64,000 nt of DNA from assembly GCF_000150955.2 (NCBI RefSeq), contig NC_011674.1, forward strand, positions 310,001-374,000. Reading direction: 5' to 3'. Below, piece by piece: positions 10,851 through 20,615 of this stretch. Source of the DNA: Phaeodactylum tricornutum CCAP 1055/1. Lineage: Eukaryota > Bacillariophyta > Bacillariophyceae > Surirellales > Neidiaceae. Numbering within the stretch: the stretch's first letter is position 1; each line of letters begins with the position of its first letter. The notes beneath the pieces are model-generated. The model was given only the letters and a program-made list of their open reading frames with translations, did no database searches and was not told the origin of the DNA. A program made the translations under genes and the position numbers.

Positions 10851-13800
10851 TCACCGAAAGTCCGTCTTTCGCTTCTTCTGCGGACGGCCCCCGGACTTCT
10901 TTTTCGGCAGGTGAACAAACTTGTGCCGGCGAAGATTAATCCATTCGTCTTCTCCGTCGTCGTACTTCAAATAAAACGAGGCCTTCTTGTCCTTCTTTAT
11001 GCTCATTATTTTCCCCTTGTAGTATTCATTGTCGCCATCCCAATATACGGCAACGCGACACCCAATCGACACTTTAGAAGCATCTCCCTTCTCGTGCTCC
11101 TCATTCAGATCGTCAAGAGCTTCTCCTTCATCATAGTCTTCTGCAGTATCTGTATGTACCTCGTCCCTCTCATCCGTAATAAACAGGCGGAATTGGTGGT
11201 CGTCAAAATCGATCCATTCGCTGTCACCGTCGTCGTACTCGACGAAAAAGTTTTTTCGATTGGCGCTACGTTTTCGTGTCACAGAGCCGTTAAAGTACTT
11301 TCTATCCCCTTCCCAAAATACTGCAACTCTGCAACCGACGGTGATACCATAAATGTTGTCCTCTGGATCATTTTCTTCTCCATTATTGGAGTCGTCCAGA
11401 ATTGATACCCCTTTCTTCCGACCTCGACGAAGCTTTTTTACTCGGGTTCCAATTGGATTGATCTCATGGAATCCACCTGTGGCGGCATACTTCTTCGTTT
11501 CGCTACTTGTTAACTCAATTTCGGAAACTCGTTTTTTGCAGAGAGCATTCAATATCTCTGCCTTGCGCTTGGCCTTGCTCGTATCGTGTGTGACGCTTTC
11601 GATCAGACGAAACTTGTGTGCCGCAAAGTCTATCCACTCTCTATCACCGTCATCGTATTCGACATAGAACGCCCGTTTGTGCTCTCGCTGTTTCATCACA
11701 ATCCCAGCAAAATACTGCTGTTCCTCTTTCCAAAACACTTCGACTCGTGCCCCAACCACTACGAGATCGACTGGACGTTTCCGACCTCTTCTCTTATGAG
11801 AAGGTTGTGCGTCCTCATTCTCTTTCTTAAAGAGTCCTCGTCGTAGCCGAGAGCCACCAGAGATTGGGGAATCTGTTGACTTGGCGATCGAAGGACCGTT
11901 TTCGGATTCGCTATCGACAAGATCGGAAGCGGCAACAGTGTTGTCCACGGAATCTTCGTCAAAAATGCTCTTGTCGAGACTTTTGTTTGCCTGTTTCGAC
12001 ACAATAGAGCGAGAGTCACAGCGTTCCGGCTCAAGATTTTTGATATGTCTAACGCTTTCTTTACCGGCCCGGTCGCTCTTATGTTTCGACAACAACCTCT
12101 TCTCGTTGGTCGTATCCGGTGGCGCAGAGTCGTACGCCGATCCCATTTTATTCGACGGCAACCCCAATACGCGGGATTGTGATTTTTGTCTCTCCCATTC
12201 GTTACGTTTTCGCTGCAACCAACGGGCAATTTTCGTACCGTGTGTGTTTCGGTCCCTCATCGTTCCGTCAGGCACGACGACCGATTCAATGTCTTTTGTC
12301 CCTTGAGTAGCATTGCCCACTACCGTCGACTCACCCAAGTCCACGTTGACGTTCGATTCCAAATCATCGCTGTGTTCACGTTCGGAGCCAAAACTGGATC
12401 GCTGCACTTTGCCTTCGTCGGCTTCAATGCTCGAGTCGCTGACGGTGCGCGGCGATTTCTCCTCGGTTGGCGGAGTCATCGTGTAGCGTCTCGGCGACAC
12501 GAGCACCGTCCCACTGGGTTCTGCCTCCGCAATAAGTACGGGGGAAGGTGGGCGTCCGTTTTTCCCGAATCTTTCTTGAGCGAACAATTTAGGTTTCCTG
12601 GAAGCACGTCTCCTAGACGTAACCGTGTCCGGGTAAAAGGGGACGCGATCCACGGACACAGGCTCGCGATCCGCACGAGATCTCCTCCGCGAGCGTGGTG
12701 ATCCGTTGGTAGTGTCCGTCTCATCCGTTGCGTTCTTGCGAGAACGATGCCGTTTGCGTGGGGAGTTTAAATTTTCCTCCGTGACAACGGGATCGATCTC
12801 TGCTTTAGGAGTCGCTCTGGTCACCGTCCGAATGTCACGGCGGCGACGGCGCGAATCTTTGGTGCGGCGGTTGCTGGTGTTGTTGTGAATGGATTCGCCG
12901 CTAGGCCGCACTAGGCCGACGGTCGTGGTCCGCGCACGGGCCAACCGTGCGAGGGTGGCATCGTCCAAGACGGGTGGCCGTCCGTTTTTTCCAAAAATTT
13001 CGTCGGCAAAATTGACCGGTTTTTTGACAACGCGTCCGGTCACGTTGGAATTGATCCGGAGCAATGGTGGGGGCGCGACCGAGTTGCCTACAGTGATGCG
13101 TGGTGGCACGACGACGTTTGCGCTGATGCGTGCCGAGGCTTTCGTGGTCTTTTGTTGATGCGTCGCGATGAGTTTGCGGAGTTGCGGTTTGGTCAGGACG
13201 CGCTTCGGGTGGTTGCGGTGTAGCAGTACGGGTGGACGTCCATTTTTGCCAAAGATTTCTTCGGCAAACGTCAGTGGCTTTTGGACCACGCGACCCGAGT
13301 GCGTGGCCCCGACACACTGCGGCGGTGGCGTCAGGAAATTCGAGGGTACCGGTGCGTCGGACTCTGGTTGTCGGGTATTCGATTCGGTTCGTCCGACACG
13401 TATCGATCCGTCGATAAAGTTTGGCAAGTGTTGTTGTTGTGGTGGTGGTAGTAGTAATTGTTGTGATGGTGGTGGTAGTAATGGTACAGTATGGGGCTTG
13501 TTCGAGTGGCTGGACGCCTGGGATGTGGATCGGTGTGGAACAGGTACCGGAGACACTCGTTGGACCTGGTGCGGCCGGGGTCGTCTCCCGACTGGGCAAC
13601 TAGCGGTACCATCGACTTGAAAACCATCGATTACGAGCGGCGGCGGACTAGTGCTGGAGCAACTGCCGTTGGACAGGGTACCATGGGCGGTTGTCGTAGC
13701 TTGTTGTGCAGCTGGGGTTCGCTGGGGTTGGACCCGATTGGAAGCAGCGTGGGCGTTCGTGGTGCCGAGAGATGACCGTCGATCCGGAGACGCAAACAAG

Positions 13801-14198
13801 GGCGGAGGGGCCAACGGACCGCTCGGTTGGATAGCAGCGGCGGTGTGCGGACGAAGGCACTCTCCCGAAGGAACCCACGGAGTGCTCGGACTCGGAGCGT
13901 CGTTAGTTGTTGTCGTAGTAGTTGTTGTAGCAGTAGTCGTACTGGTGTTCGTCATTGTCGTGTTCATGGTCGCATCGGGTTTCCATCCCCACATTGACGA
14001 CTGCGACCACAACGTCGTGGCTTCGCCCCGCCGCACGTGCGTGTGCGCAATCCCCAACAATCCCGCCGCGGCATTTTGAATGTCCTCGTCCACGTGCAAT
14101 GACGACAGGCGGTACGGAACGGTGGTGGATGGGTGTGACGCGTCGTCCCTAACGGTACCGTTCCACCACGACGACGACGACGACGCCCCGAACGGCAT
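10851..14198 (-). CDS. Triple-Tudor chromatin-type protein with FGKNGRPP repeats
   Basis: 1115 residues from the ATG at 14198; an upstream exon cannot be excluded because the frame stays open to 14288. The N-terminal 300 residues are low complexity (Thr, Gln, Pro, Ser). Three copies of a motif with FGKNGRPP and the context KP-x2-FA-x-E lie near residues 316, 402 and 544. They are followed by basic RS/KR stretches. The C-terminus has three Tudor-like barrels of about 52 residues, each with W/Y, YDDGD(S/R)EWI and HxF, at about 815-867, 954-1006 and 1045-1098. RGRK or GGRP basic patches lie by each barrel. Tudor-type folds bind methylated Lys or Arg, and GRP-core patches recall AT-hooks, so a nuclear chromatin reader is the likely role (inference). 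Confidence 0.8.
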   Translation of the reverse strand: MPFGASSSSSWWNGTVRDDASHPSTTVPYRLSSLHVDEDIQNAAAGLLGIAHTHVRRGEATTLWSQSSMWGWKPDATMNTTMTNTSTTTATTTTTTTTNDAPSPSTPWVPSGECLRPHTAAAIQPSGPLAPPPLFASPDRRSSLGTTNAHAASNRVQPQRTPAAQQATTTAHGTLSNGSCSSTSPPPLVIDGFQVDGTASCPVGRRPRPHQVQRVSPVPVPHRSTSQASSHSNKPHTVPLLPPPSQQLLLPPPQQQHLPNFIDGSIRVGRTESNTRQPESDAPVPSNFLTPPPQCVGATHSGRVVQKPLTFAEEIFGKNGRPPVLLHRNHPKRVLTKPQLRKLIATHQQKTTKASARISANVVVPPRITVGNSVAPPPLLRINSNVTGRVVKKPVNFADEIFGKNGRPPVLDDATLARLARARTTTVGLVRPSGESIHNNTSNRRTKDSRRRRRDIRTVTRATPKAEIDPVVTEENLNSPRKRHRSRKNATDETDTTNGSPRSRRRSRADREPVSVDRVPFYPDTVTSRRRASRKPKLFAQERFGKNGRPPSPVLIAEAEPSGTVLVSPRRYTMTPPTEEKSPRTVSDSSIEADEGKVQRSSFGSEREHSDDLESNVNVDLGESTVVGNATQGTKDIESVVVPDGTMRDRNTHGTKIARWLQRKRNEWERQKSQSRVLGLPSNKMGSAYDSAPPDTTNEKRLLSKHKSDRAGKESVRHIKNLEPERCDSRSIVSKQANKSLDKSIFDEDSVDNTVAASDLVDSESENGPSIAKSTDSPISGGSRLRRGLFKKENEDAQPSHKRRGRKRPVDLVVVGARVEVFWKEEQQYFAGIVMKQREHKRAFYVEYDDGDREWIDFAAHKFRLIESVTHDTSKAKRKAEILNALCKKRVSEIELTSSETKKYAATGGFHEINPIGTRVKKLRRGRKKGVSILDDSNNGEENDPEDNIYGITVGCRVAVFWEGDRKYFNGSVTRKRSANRKNFFVEYDDGDSEWIDFDDHQFRLFITDERDEVHTDTAEDYDEGEALDDLNEEHEKGDASKVSIGCRVAVYWDGDNEYYKGKIMSIKKDKKASFYLKYDDGEDEWINLRRHKFVHLPKKKSGGRPQKKRKTDFR

Positions 14199-15521
14199 GG
14201 TACACACCACGTTCAGCCTTGGCGTGCAGCCGTCGACGGACGAGGAAACCAACAAGACGCCAGAGACGTCTCCAACACACTCCAACACGTAGTGGTGAGT
14301 TGTTTCTGGATATCAATTCCAGGTTAGTAAGGAAGCCTATCGGGGAGGACGAGAAAAAAAGACTCGATCGCGTGTCTACGTGTGTCGACGCGCCCGCAAC
14401 GGATTGTGAGAGTAATAATACCCTCTGCCTGACACAAGTATACAAAGGTACAGTCAAAACAAGTACAAGGCATACACAGTGAGAAAGAGAGACTCGGTCC
14501 TCTTCCACAGCGGGTTCGCAAACGCCTCCCCAACCTTGTGGCTGGCGGGACTGTGTATGTGTGTGTGCGTGTGCGGTGTGTTGGGTTGGAGCGAGAGAGC
14601 GAGAAAGCCTCGCTCACGGACGTTTGGGAGAAAGTCCGTAGCCCCCGAACGGGTTCTTCCTCCGGGTGTGCTGTGTACCACACCACACAAAGGGTGGGGG
14701 GTGGGTGGGGAGACGTCGATCGAGGCTCACAGTCAAATTGTCAATCACTAACAGTAACTGTAATTCCGGACACTTATTTCCGTTCCTGTTAGTACCGGTA
14801 CGTTAGTAGCCTCTACCAATCCCGTTCTCGTTTACAGATTGCTGGCATCCACCGGTTGGAGACTGCCGGAATTTGGGTCTCCACGACCCAAACGGAGGAG
14901 GAGCTCGGTCCCGGATATTAACGGATGGATACCGTCCGTTCTCCGCGACGACATGGAACTGATTCTATTTGAAGTACTATATATGAATTTATATATATCA
15001 ATACCGTAGGTATCCGTACCGCACGAAGCGGGTGGAAACACGGCAAGTTGGCGCGACCGAGACATCGTGCTGGGAAATCTTTCGAAGGGTTCGCCATCCG
15101 CGAGTCTTTGGCGATCGGGAACCACCGTGAGGTGCTGATAGGGGTAGGGTTTAGGGAACCGACCCTTTGAACCCACCCCACCTTCCTCCGGGGGCGTCTG
15201 GTTAGGTTCCCCTACCCTCCTTTTATTGCCCTACCCTACGTTCGAGTCCGGCGTTCCCAACGGTCGCCCCAACGCGGCATTCCTTCCTCGCGCAACGGCG
15301 CGACGCTCCTCCACCATCCTTCGCTCTCGTTCTCGTGCGCGACTAACTGGAACAGTCGGTACCGAGAGAGCTAGCTAGCTAGCTCCTTGGAATTGCCCTC
15401 GTTCCCACCCCGGCATCACAAACCGGTTGCCTACTACTACTACAAACACAGAGAGTCGATTGAACACGCAATCAATCGGTACAAAATAGCACACATTCCC
15501 AAACGCGCCCTTGTTTTTACC
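14199..15521. other. Divergent intergenic region, 1.3 kb
   Basis: This lies between the Tudor gene and the DIX gene. It holds TG-rich tracts (14555-14580), an AT-rich stretch (14975-15000), a TAGGGTTTAGGG telobox-like word at 15145-15156 and the AGCT palindrome at 15368-15385. No protein gene is convincing. Confidence 0.5.
15368..15385. repeat. 18-base perfect palindrome GAGCTAGCTAGCTAGCTC
   Basis: A perfect self-complementary AGCT/CTAG run about 140 bases before the DIX start codon. The same 18 bases recur at 30148-30165 in another divergent intergenic region. Function is unknown. Confidence 0.6.
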
Positions 15522-16449
15522 ATGACGACCATACGGTACGTTGGTCCGAGGTTACAATGCCGGTAGGGCCGGATACCCGCGTTGTTGCTCGTGCACACCG
15601 TGTCCGCAATGCACTGCTGCTCTCATTCACACACACAAAAATATATGCATACTGCTCTCACTCACTCACTCACTCACTCACGCGATACTAACTCACTCAC
15701 GCACTCACTCACTCGGTAGCTACTTCATTCCCGAAGACGGGGATTCGGAGTTACAACCCAATGTCTTTTTGGCTCCCAAACCGCGTCAACCGGGATATCC
15801 ACCGACACTGGGACAGATCAAACAAGCCTTGCCGGTGCCGGGACGCTACCACTTTCGCTTCAAGAGTCCGCTCGTTCCGGGAGCCGACCGGGACAAGACC
15901 AGTATGGCCGTGTGGATGGACTGCGTCGACGACCGACAAGCCGTTCCGGTATGGCGATCCACCATTGTCGCCAAACTCACCCGCATCGGCGTCGAAGAAG
16001 ACGACGATGACGACGACGAGTTACTAGCCGAAGCGACATCCCGGACTCACGCTACTCCCCGGACGGCATCGGCACCCACCACGGTCAGTCACGGCACCGC
16101 CCAATCCGGACACGCACCACCACCACCGTCCCACACCACCACTAGCAGCACCACGTCGACTACTACCACCAACACGCAACGACATCCATCCACACCCGGA
16201 TTCGATCTCTTTGACGCGGCACCGCCCACGACACCACACGTCAGCAGTGGGGACTTTTTGGATATGCACTACGGAGCTCCCGCCACGGCGTCACAATCCC
16301 ACCAACCGCACGACTTTTTGGGAATGCACACGCCCGGTCCTCCCGTTGCGAATCACGGCACTGCCAACTCGGGGTTCCCACCTCCCGCACACCAGCAATC
16401 GTTCGGGAGTACCTCGCAACCGTCCCAAACATCGGGACCCTTTTTTTAA
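15522..16449 (+). CDS. DIX-domain protein
   Basis: Exon 1 (15522-15535) codes only MTTI plus two bases of the next codon; exon 2 is 15720-16449. The 184-base intron has a perfect TACTAAC branch site at 15686-15692 and CTCA microsatellites. The spliced product is 247 residues. Residues 1-95 fit the DIX fold: MTTIRYFIPEDG as first strand, LGQIKQALPVPGRYHFRFK, then VWMDCVDDRQAVPVWRSTIVAKLTRI, the typical D-x5-LP-x-G-x-I-x-A-x-V pattern. Splicing is needed to make the first strand, which supports the model. The rest is acidic, then Thr/Pro/His-rich and disordered, with repeats DFLDMHYGAP and DFLGMHTPGP and a FDLFDAAP stretch. DIX domains form head-to-tail polymers in Dishevelled, Axin and plant SOSEKI proteins; a scaffold role in the cytoplasm is inferred. 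Confidence 0.8.
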
Positions 16450-16831
16450 AGATAGTCGTAGAATCATACTCACTGTCAAGTCTTCCACTTGCGCCAACCG
16501 TCCCTAATGGTTGTAGACTATCGGGCACGGACCCCAATCGTATAGGAAAAACAACGCATTGTAGGTACAATACTAAAAACGAACGGGCTGTGTTACCCGC
16601 AACCAACACACGCAACGTTTGTCATTCAAAATCGTTTAAAGTTACAAGTCTATAGGTGTAGGAGTGTGTGCGTGGGTGTGTATCCAAGCAAAGGTGTAGA
16701 AACATATATGTGTGTGTTGTACAGAGTTGTTTTGGCCGCATAGTCTGTATGGAACTAGGGGCAAAGTTGAGCAAGGTGGTGGATGGGTTGAATTGGTTGT
16801 TGGAAGCACACCAAGGGGGCTTGTTCGTCTC
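16450..16831. other. Convergent intergenic region, 382 bases
   Basis: 3' ends of the DIX and PPR genes. It contains a TG-rich tract around 16660-16720 and nothing gene-like. Confidence 0.5.
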
Positions 16832-18445
16832 TTAGACTTCGGCGCGTTTGCGTCGATGGTGTTGTTGCGCCGGGCGCTTGGAAGTCTTCTTTCGTCGTGG
16901 GTCGCTCTTTTCCTCCACACGTCTGGTCCATGAGGATGGTAAAGATTTTTTGGAATGCCCCTGCAGGAGACTCTTGAACACGTCCGGACTGGCGGCTTCT
17001 CGCAATCGCGCGATCACCATGTCGCCCACGCAGCCAGCGTCGCAGCACTGATCAAATACTCGGCGAGTCCATTGACGACGCAAATTGGAATTGGGTGGTA
17101 AAAGTTTGGCAATCGCTTTGAGCATGGTGCCGTACGTGACGTGATTGGGTTCGTCGTGCTGAGGTAGTTGTTGAAAGGTCTGTAGAGCGACCTGAAAGGC
17201 GTTCGCCTTCTCGGTAGGATCCTTTTCGGCCGCGCAGCTGGCAATCACGGATGTGTAACCGTACACGTCCGGTTTGCTTACATCGTTTCCCGTACTCTCG
17301 TACAGAGTGATTTGCTGATCCAGAATAGCTCGCGCCTTACGGTAGGCACCCGGGACGCCGGCCTTCGCCCAGCAGCCCATGGCAGTATTGAACAAAATGG
17401 CATCGAGAACCAGATGCTGCTTGGCTGGTAGCGATTGGGAGCCTTCCATGGCGTGTTGCAGAATCTCGTCCGCCTTTTGTGCGGCAATCGCTTGACTTGC
17501 GTGACGGGCCAAAGCCCCCATGACCGTGGCGTAACTCGCCGCGTCTGGAGCGACTTGCCAATCGCCATCGCGATAGGCGAGTCGCTCCATAAACGCCAGT
17601 ACATCCGAGGCGCGCTCGGCGGCCTGTGGTTGCGACGATTTGGACCAAGCCGCCAGTACCGCGTTGAAGCTGGTCGTCCGGGGCTTGAGCCGTTCCAACT
17701 TTGTACTTTCGTACAGGCGTTCCATGGCGAATAGTACTTGTTCCGCATTCTTTGGAGCCTGTTCGTGAGTGGACCGTCCCCACGTTTGTAGCACGATATC
17801 GAAACAATCCGCATCGGGCAAGGCCTTGTCGTTCCGTCCTTGCTGGTAGAGTTCCACCATCCAGGACAGTATGCGCTGCGAACGGTACGGCGCGTAATCC
17901 AAACCAGCTTGTTGTCGCCACGCCATCAGCACAGCTTTGAAACTCGAGAGATTGGGCTTCTGCGTCTCACTGGGTTGATCCTGCATGGCCTGTAATATTT
18001 GCTCCACTCGTTCGGCCGCAAAGACGCCGGCTCCGGATCGAGCCCAGCCTTCCAACACGCAGTTGTAGTCGGCCGTGGTCACGTCGGCGACGTCGTTCCC
18101 CGCCATGCGTTCTTCGACGAGTCGTTTGACGAGCGATTCCATGGCGAGAGGGGCAGCGTATGCCGAAACGCGCGGAGATTGCGGTGGGGGTGTACGCGTG
18201 TTAGACCAGGCGTACATAATGTCGTGGCCTTGGGACACCTTGTCGGCAGTGAGTTCACCGGGTTTGCTGCGGATCAAGTCCACCGTGAGCTCCTGCAACC
18301 AAGCTTCTTGACGCTTGGCCGGTACGGCTCCGTAGGATGTAATGTACGCCGAAACCGAACGATTCTCGACGAGACCGATGGCATGCAAAGCCACGGCGAG
18401 AAGACACCAACGGGGAACCGTCGAGGGTCTCCACGAGGCTTTCAT
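16832..18445 (-). CDS. Pentatricopeptide-repeat (PPR) protein, probably organellar
   Basis: 537 residues from the ATG at 18445, chosen because it opens with a signal peptide (RWCLLAVALHAIGL) followed by SVSAYITSYG, resembling the diatom plastid cleavage motif with Tyr in place of Phe. An array of 35-residue-type helical repeats follows (for example DYNCVLEGWARSG, SFKAVLMAWRQQAG, SFNAVLAAWSKS, YGYTSVIASCAAEK, TYGTMLKAIAKLLP). The C-terminus is basic (RRKKTSKRPAQQHHRRKR). PPR proteins bind organellar RNA and act in its processing or translation. No DYW or SMR domain is visible, so it is a plain P-type protein. Confidence 0.85.
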   Translation of the reverse strand: MKASWRPSTVPRWCLLAVALHAIGLVENRSVSAYITSYGAVPAKRQEAWLQELTVDLIRSKPGELTADKVSQGHDIMYAWSNTRTPPPQSPRVSAYAAPLAMESLVKRLVEERMAGNDVADVTTADYNCVLEGWARSGAGVFAAERVEQILQAMQDQPSETQKPNLSSFKAVLMAWRQQAGLDYAPYRSQRILSWMVELYQQGRNDKALPDADCFDIVLQTWGRSTHEQAPKNAEQVLFAMERLYESTKLERLKPRTTSFNAVLAAWSKSSQPQAAERASDVLAFMERLAYRDGDWQVAPDAASYATVMGALARHASQAIAAQKADEILQHAMEGSQSLPAKQHLVLDAILFNTAMGCWAKAGVPGAYRKARAILDQQITLYESTGNDVSKPDVYGYTSVIASCAAEKDPTEKANAFQVALQTFQQLPQHDEPNHVTYGTMLKAIAKLLPPNSNLRRQWTRRVFDQCCDAGCVGDMVIARLREAASPDVFKSLLQGHSKKSLPSSWTRRVEEKSDPRRKKTSKRPAQQHHRRKRAEV

Positions 18446-19283
18446 GGTGCGATGTTGTTTACTTTTATTGGCAGAGTCACTGTCACTCACTGTGGGTCGC
18501 AAGTAGTGGAGAGAGGGTGTCAAGGAAATACAAAAGAGATGGTTGTAGTGGGATTTGAGTAGTTCCACCGTGTGTGTGTATCCGATGCACGTGATGATAG
18601 GCACGCAAGAACGTGAAGAGTTGTTTTTTTTTATGATTGAATCATCAGGATTGGAAAAGGGGGCGCATTCCATTCGTTTGGGACGATTCTCACTGCGATT
18701 TCAAAACCAGCACAGCAAAGAATCAGAATTTCTGGCTGGGCTGGAATCCTTACGGCTCTTTCAGTCGTATCTGGCAGAGAAATTCCGAAATAAGTAGGAG
18801 GTCAAACCGACCGACAATCTGTCGTTTTCCTATTTGCCGACAAAATCCGGAATTACCGACCGTGTTCGAAGCGTCTTCCAACAGCAACGTCAGCAATGTC
18901 CGGGTCTTCGGGGCATCGAAGGACGTGATGTCAGCATTTCACTTCAACTTGCATGTCGTGCGGGATCCACACGTCAGCTGACGTCAGCGGAGTTCTAGAT
19001 ACACTTCACCCAATTTCGCAAGTTGCAGTGCGACATAGATTGCCCCTGTGTCGCACTTTCCAACGAAATGTGGCGGCTGAACTTTGGACAAGTGATTTTG
19101 TGACAGTGAAACCCTTTGCTCACTACCACTGTGAGTCGGAGTCACGGTCAATGTCGATTGGGGGTCGGTGTCATTCTCACCGTCAGTCAATGACAGTATC
19201 GCTACGGCATCACTGAGGCCTACCTACCTAGCAACCGACCCCTATCCATAAACCTCGGCATTCAATCAAGCTAGTGGTAAAGT
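18446..19283. other. Divergent intergenic region, 838 bases
   Basis: The shared promoter region between the PPR and lumen-protein genes. It includes the palindromic CRE cluster near 18971 (separate entry). Open frames here have no recognisable content. Confidence 0.5.
18971..18986. promoter_or_regulatory. Overlapping palindromes with a perfect CRE
   Basis: A perfect 14-base palindrome, ACGTCAGCTGACGT (18971-18984), overlaps a full CRE, TGACGTCA (18979-18986). It lies 526 bases upstream of the PPR ATG and 298 bases upstream of the lumen-protein ATG. TGACGT/ACGTCA are the words of P. tricornutum CO2/cAMP elements bound by bZIP proteins. Function here is inferred. Confidence 0.5.
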
Positions 19284-20261
19284 ATGGCGCACGAGAAAAG
19301 GAAACGTCCCCGACGAATCGGTGTTACGGTGTGCGTGGGGACATTTCTGTGGTTTCTTTCCCTGGTGGAATCCTGGAGCGCTCGGTCGAGGCTGCGACGG
19401 CCCCCATCGGCACTCGTCTTGAGGAGTACGTCACGTCGCACGCTCGAACGTGTCGACGACGGCATTCGTCGTAAACTATGCACGGCAGGAATACTGGCAC
19501 CCACTCTACTACTCACGGGGCCGTCCCAGAATGCCGTGGCGGCCGATGCCGGGAATCCGGCCGAAGCCTTCCGACGGGGCGCCGCCAATTTTCCCGGATA
19601 CGGTCCCTCCGATGTCTTTTATCCCGCCACGCTACAAGGTGTATGGATGTTGCGACGCGAGGTTACCCTCTACACGAATGGTGACGCCACCACGTTGATC
19701 TTGTCCTATCCGGTACGATTCCTCACGTCCGTCCAGCCGGAAGCCGTCGTGGCCGACCGGGGATTCAATCAAGTCAGTCTGGAACGCGCTTTGCGAGATC
19801 GACGATCAAACGTGACGGAGAGGGATACGATCGAAACCAGAGTACCAATCGCGTACGAATGGAGCGTAAACAATCCCAACGACCTGCGGATTACAATCCC
19901 TACCGATCAGGAAGGTGGAGGGAGGAAAGAGATCAAGACCACCAAGCGATCAACGGAATACAACAATCTTGATGGTGACGCTGTGGCAGTCACGAGCTCG
20001 GAATTCCAACGCGTCACGGTGGAAGACACCCGTGGTATCCCGAGCATTTCGGCCCGACGTGTTCTTACGAAATGGATCATCAACCAAAACGAGGAAAACG
20101 GCAATGTTGCCGAAGGATTGGAAATTGTTTACGACATGAGTTCTAGTGGGGGCCTTGCGGGTGACCCCATGGCCTTTTCTACAGCCAAAACGGTATCCTC
20201 GTCGTCTAAACCTATGATACTTTCCAAATCCAGACTTCGGTTGGAACGTGCGGTGCCGTAA
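19284..20261 (+). CDS. Probable thylakoid-lumen protein (DUF6816-like)
   Basis: 325 residues, no intron. The N-terminus reads as a tripartite presequence: a signal peptide (about 11-30), a basic transit stretch (31-60), then a second hydrophobic segment with a twin-arginine-like start (IRRKLC, 61-66) and an alanine cleavage site (NAVAADA, about 83-89). That predicts delivery into the thylakoid lumen. The mature domain begins NFPGYGPSDVFYPATLQGVW and resembles a cyanobacterial/plastid family that I tentatively equate with DUF6816. It reads like a soluble beta-rich fold. The biochemical role is unknown. Confidence 0.72.
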   Translation: MAHEKRKRPRRIGVTVCVGTFLWFLSLVESWSARSRLRRPPSALVLRSTSRRTLERVDDGIRRKLCTAGILAPTLLLTGPSQNAVAADAGNPAEAFRRGAANFPGYGPSDVFYPATLQGVWMLRREVTLYTNGDATTLILSYPVRFLTSVQPEAVVADRGFNQVSLERALRDRRSNVTERDTIETRVPIAYEWSVNNPNDLRITIPTDQEGGGRKEIKTTKRSTEYNNLDGDAVAVTSSEFQRVTVEDTRGIPSISARRVLTKWIINQNEENGNVAEGLEIVYDMSSSGGLAGDPMAFSTAKTVSSSSKPMILSKSRLRLERAVP

Positions 20262-20615
20262 TAAGTTACAGAAACTATTGACAGTCCATACAGTAGGAAT
20301 GGATAGGTGCGGCGGGTACGCAAGCGGATTCAAAAAACCTAGATTGCTCTGGCTAGAAGGAAACGTTGCCGCAAGAAAACGCCAAAAGGCAGGGCGCTAC
20401 TGCCCTTTATGTTGGAATGGACGGACCCTAATTGCATTACTGTTGCCACCCGCTCCCAATGCTTCGTGTTGACGAGAAATGGTCTAGCTTCTAAAGTTTT
20501 TATCCAATGAAACAAATAGCACTGCTCCTTTATGAATTTTCTGGTAAAACAATTATTTACAGCTAGTGAAAACAAAAGAAGGCCGGGGCAAACGACCGTC
20601 ATCAGAACGATGCTT
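20262..20615. other. Convergent intergenic region, 354 bases
   Basis: 3' ends of the lumen-protein and MsrB genes. I see nothing else in it. Confidence 0.5.

Noticed and set aside
10806-11405. Plus-strand open frame of ~200 hydrophobic-looking residues
   Set aside because: It lies antisense to the Tudor domains, whose repeated codons explain its regular pattern; it has no family features.
13331-13627. Histidine- and tyrosine-rich short frame (HHHHNN-type)
   Set aside because: An alternative frame of the CAA/ACC-rich low-complexity part of the Tudor gene.
15145-15156. TAGGGTTTAGGG, telomere-like
   Set aside because: Only two units; at best a telobox word, not an internal telomere array.
18555-18981. 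Open frames of 80-114 residues upstream of the PPR gene
   Set aside because: No domain; they cover the palindromic CRE region and start outside any likely transcript.
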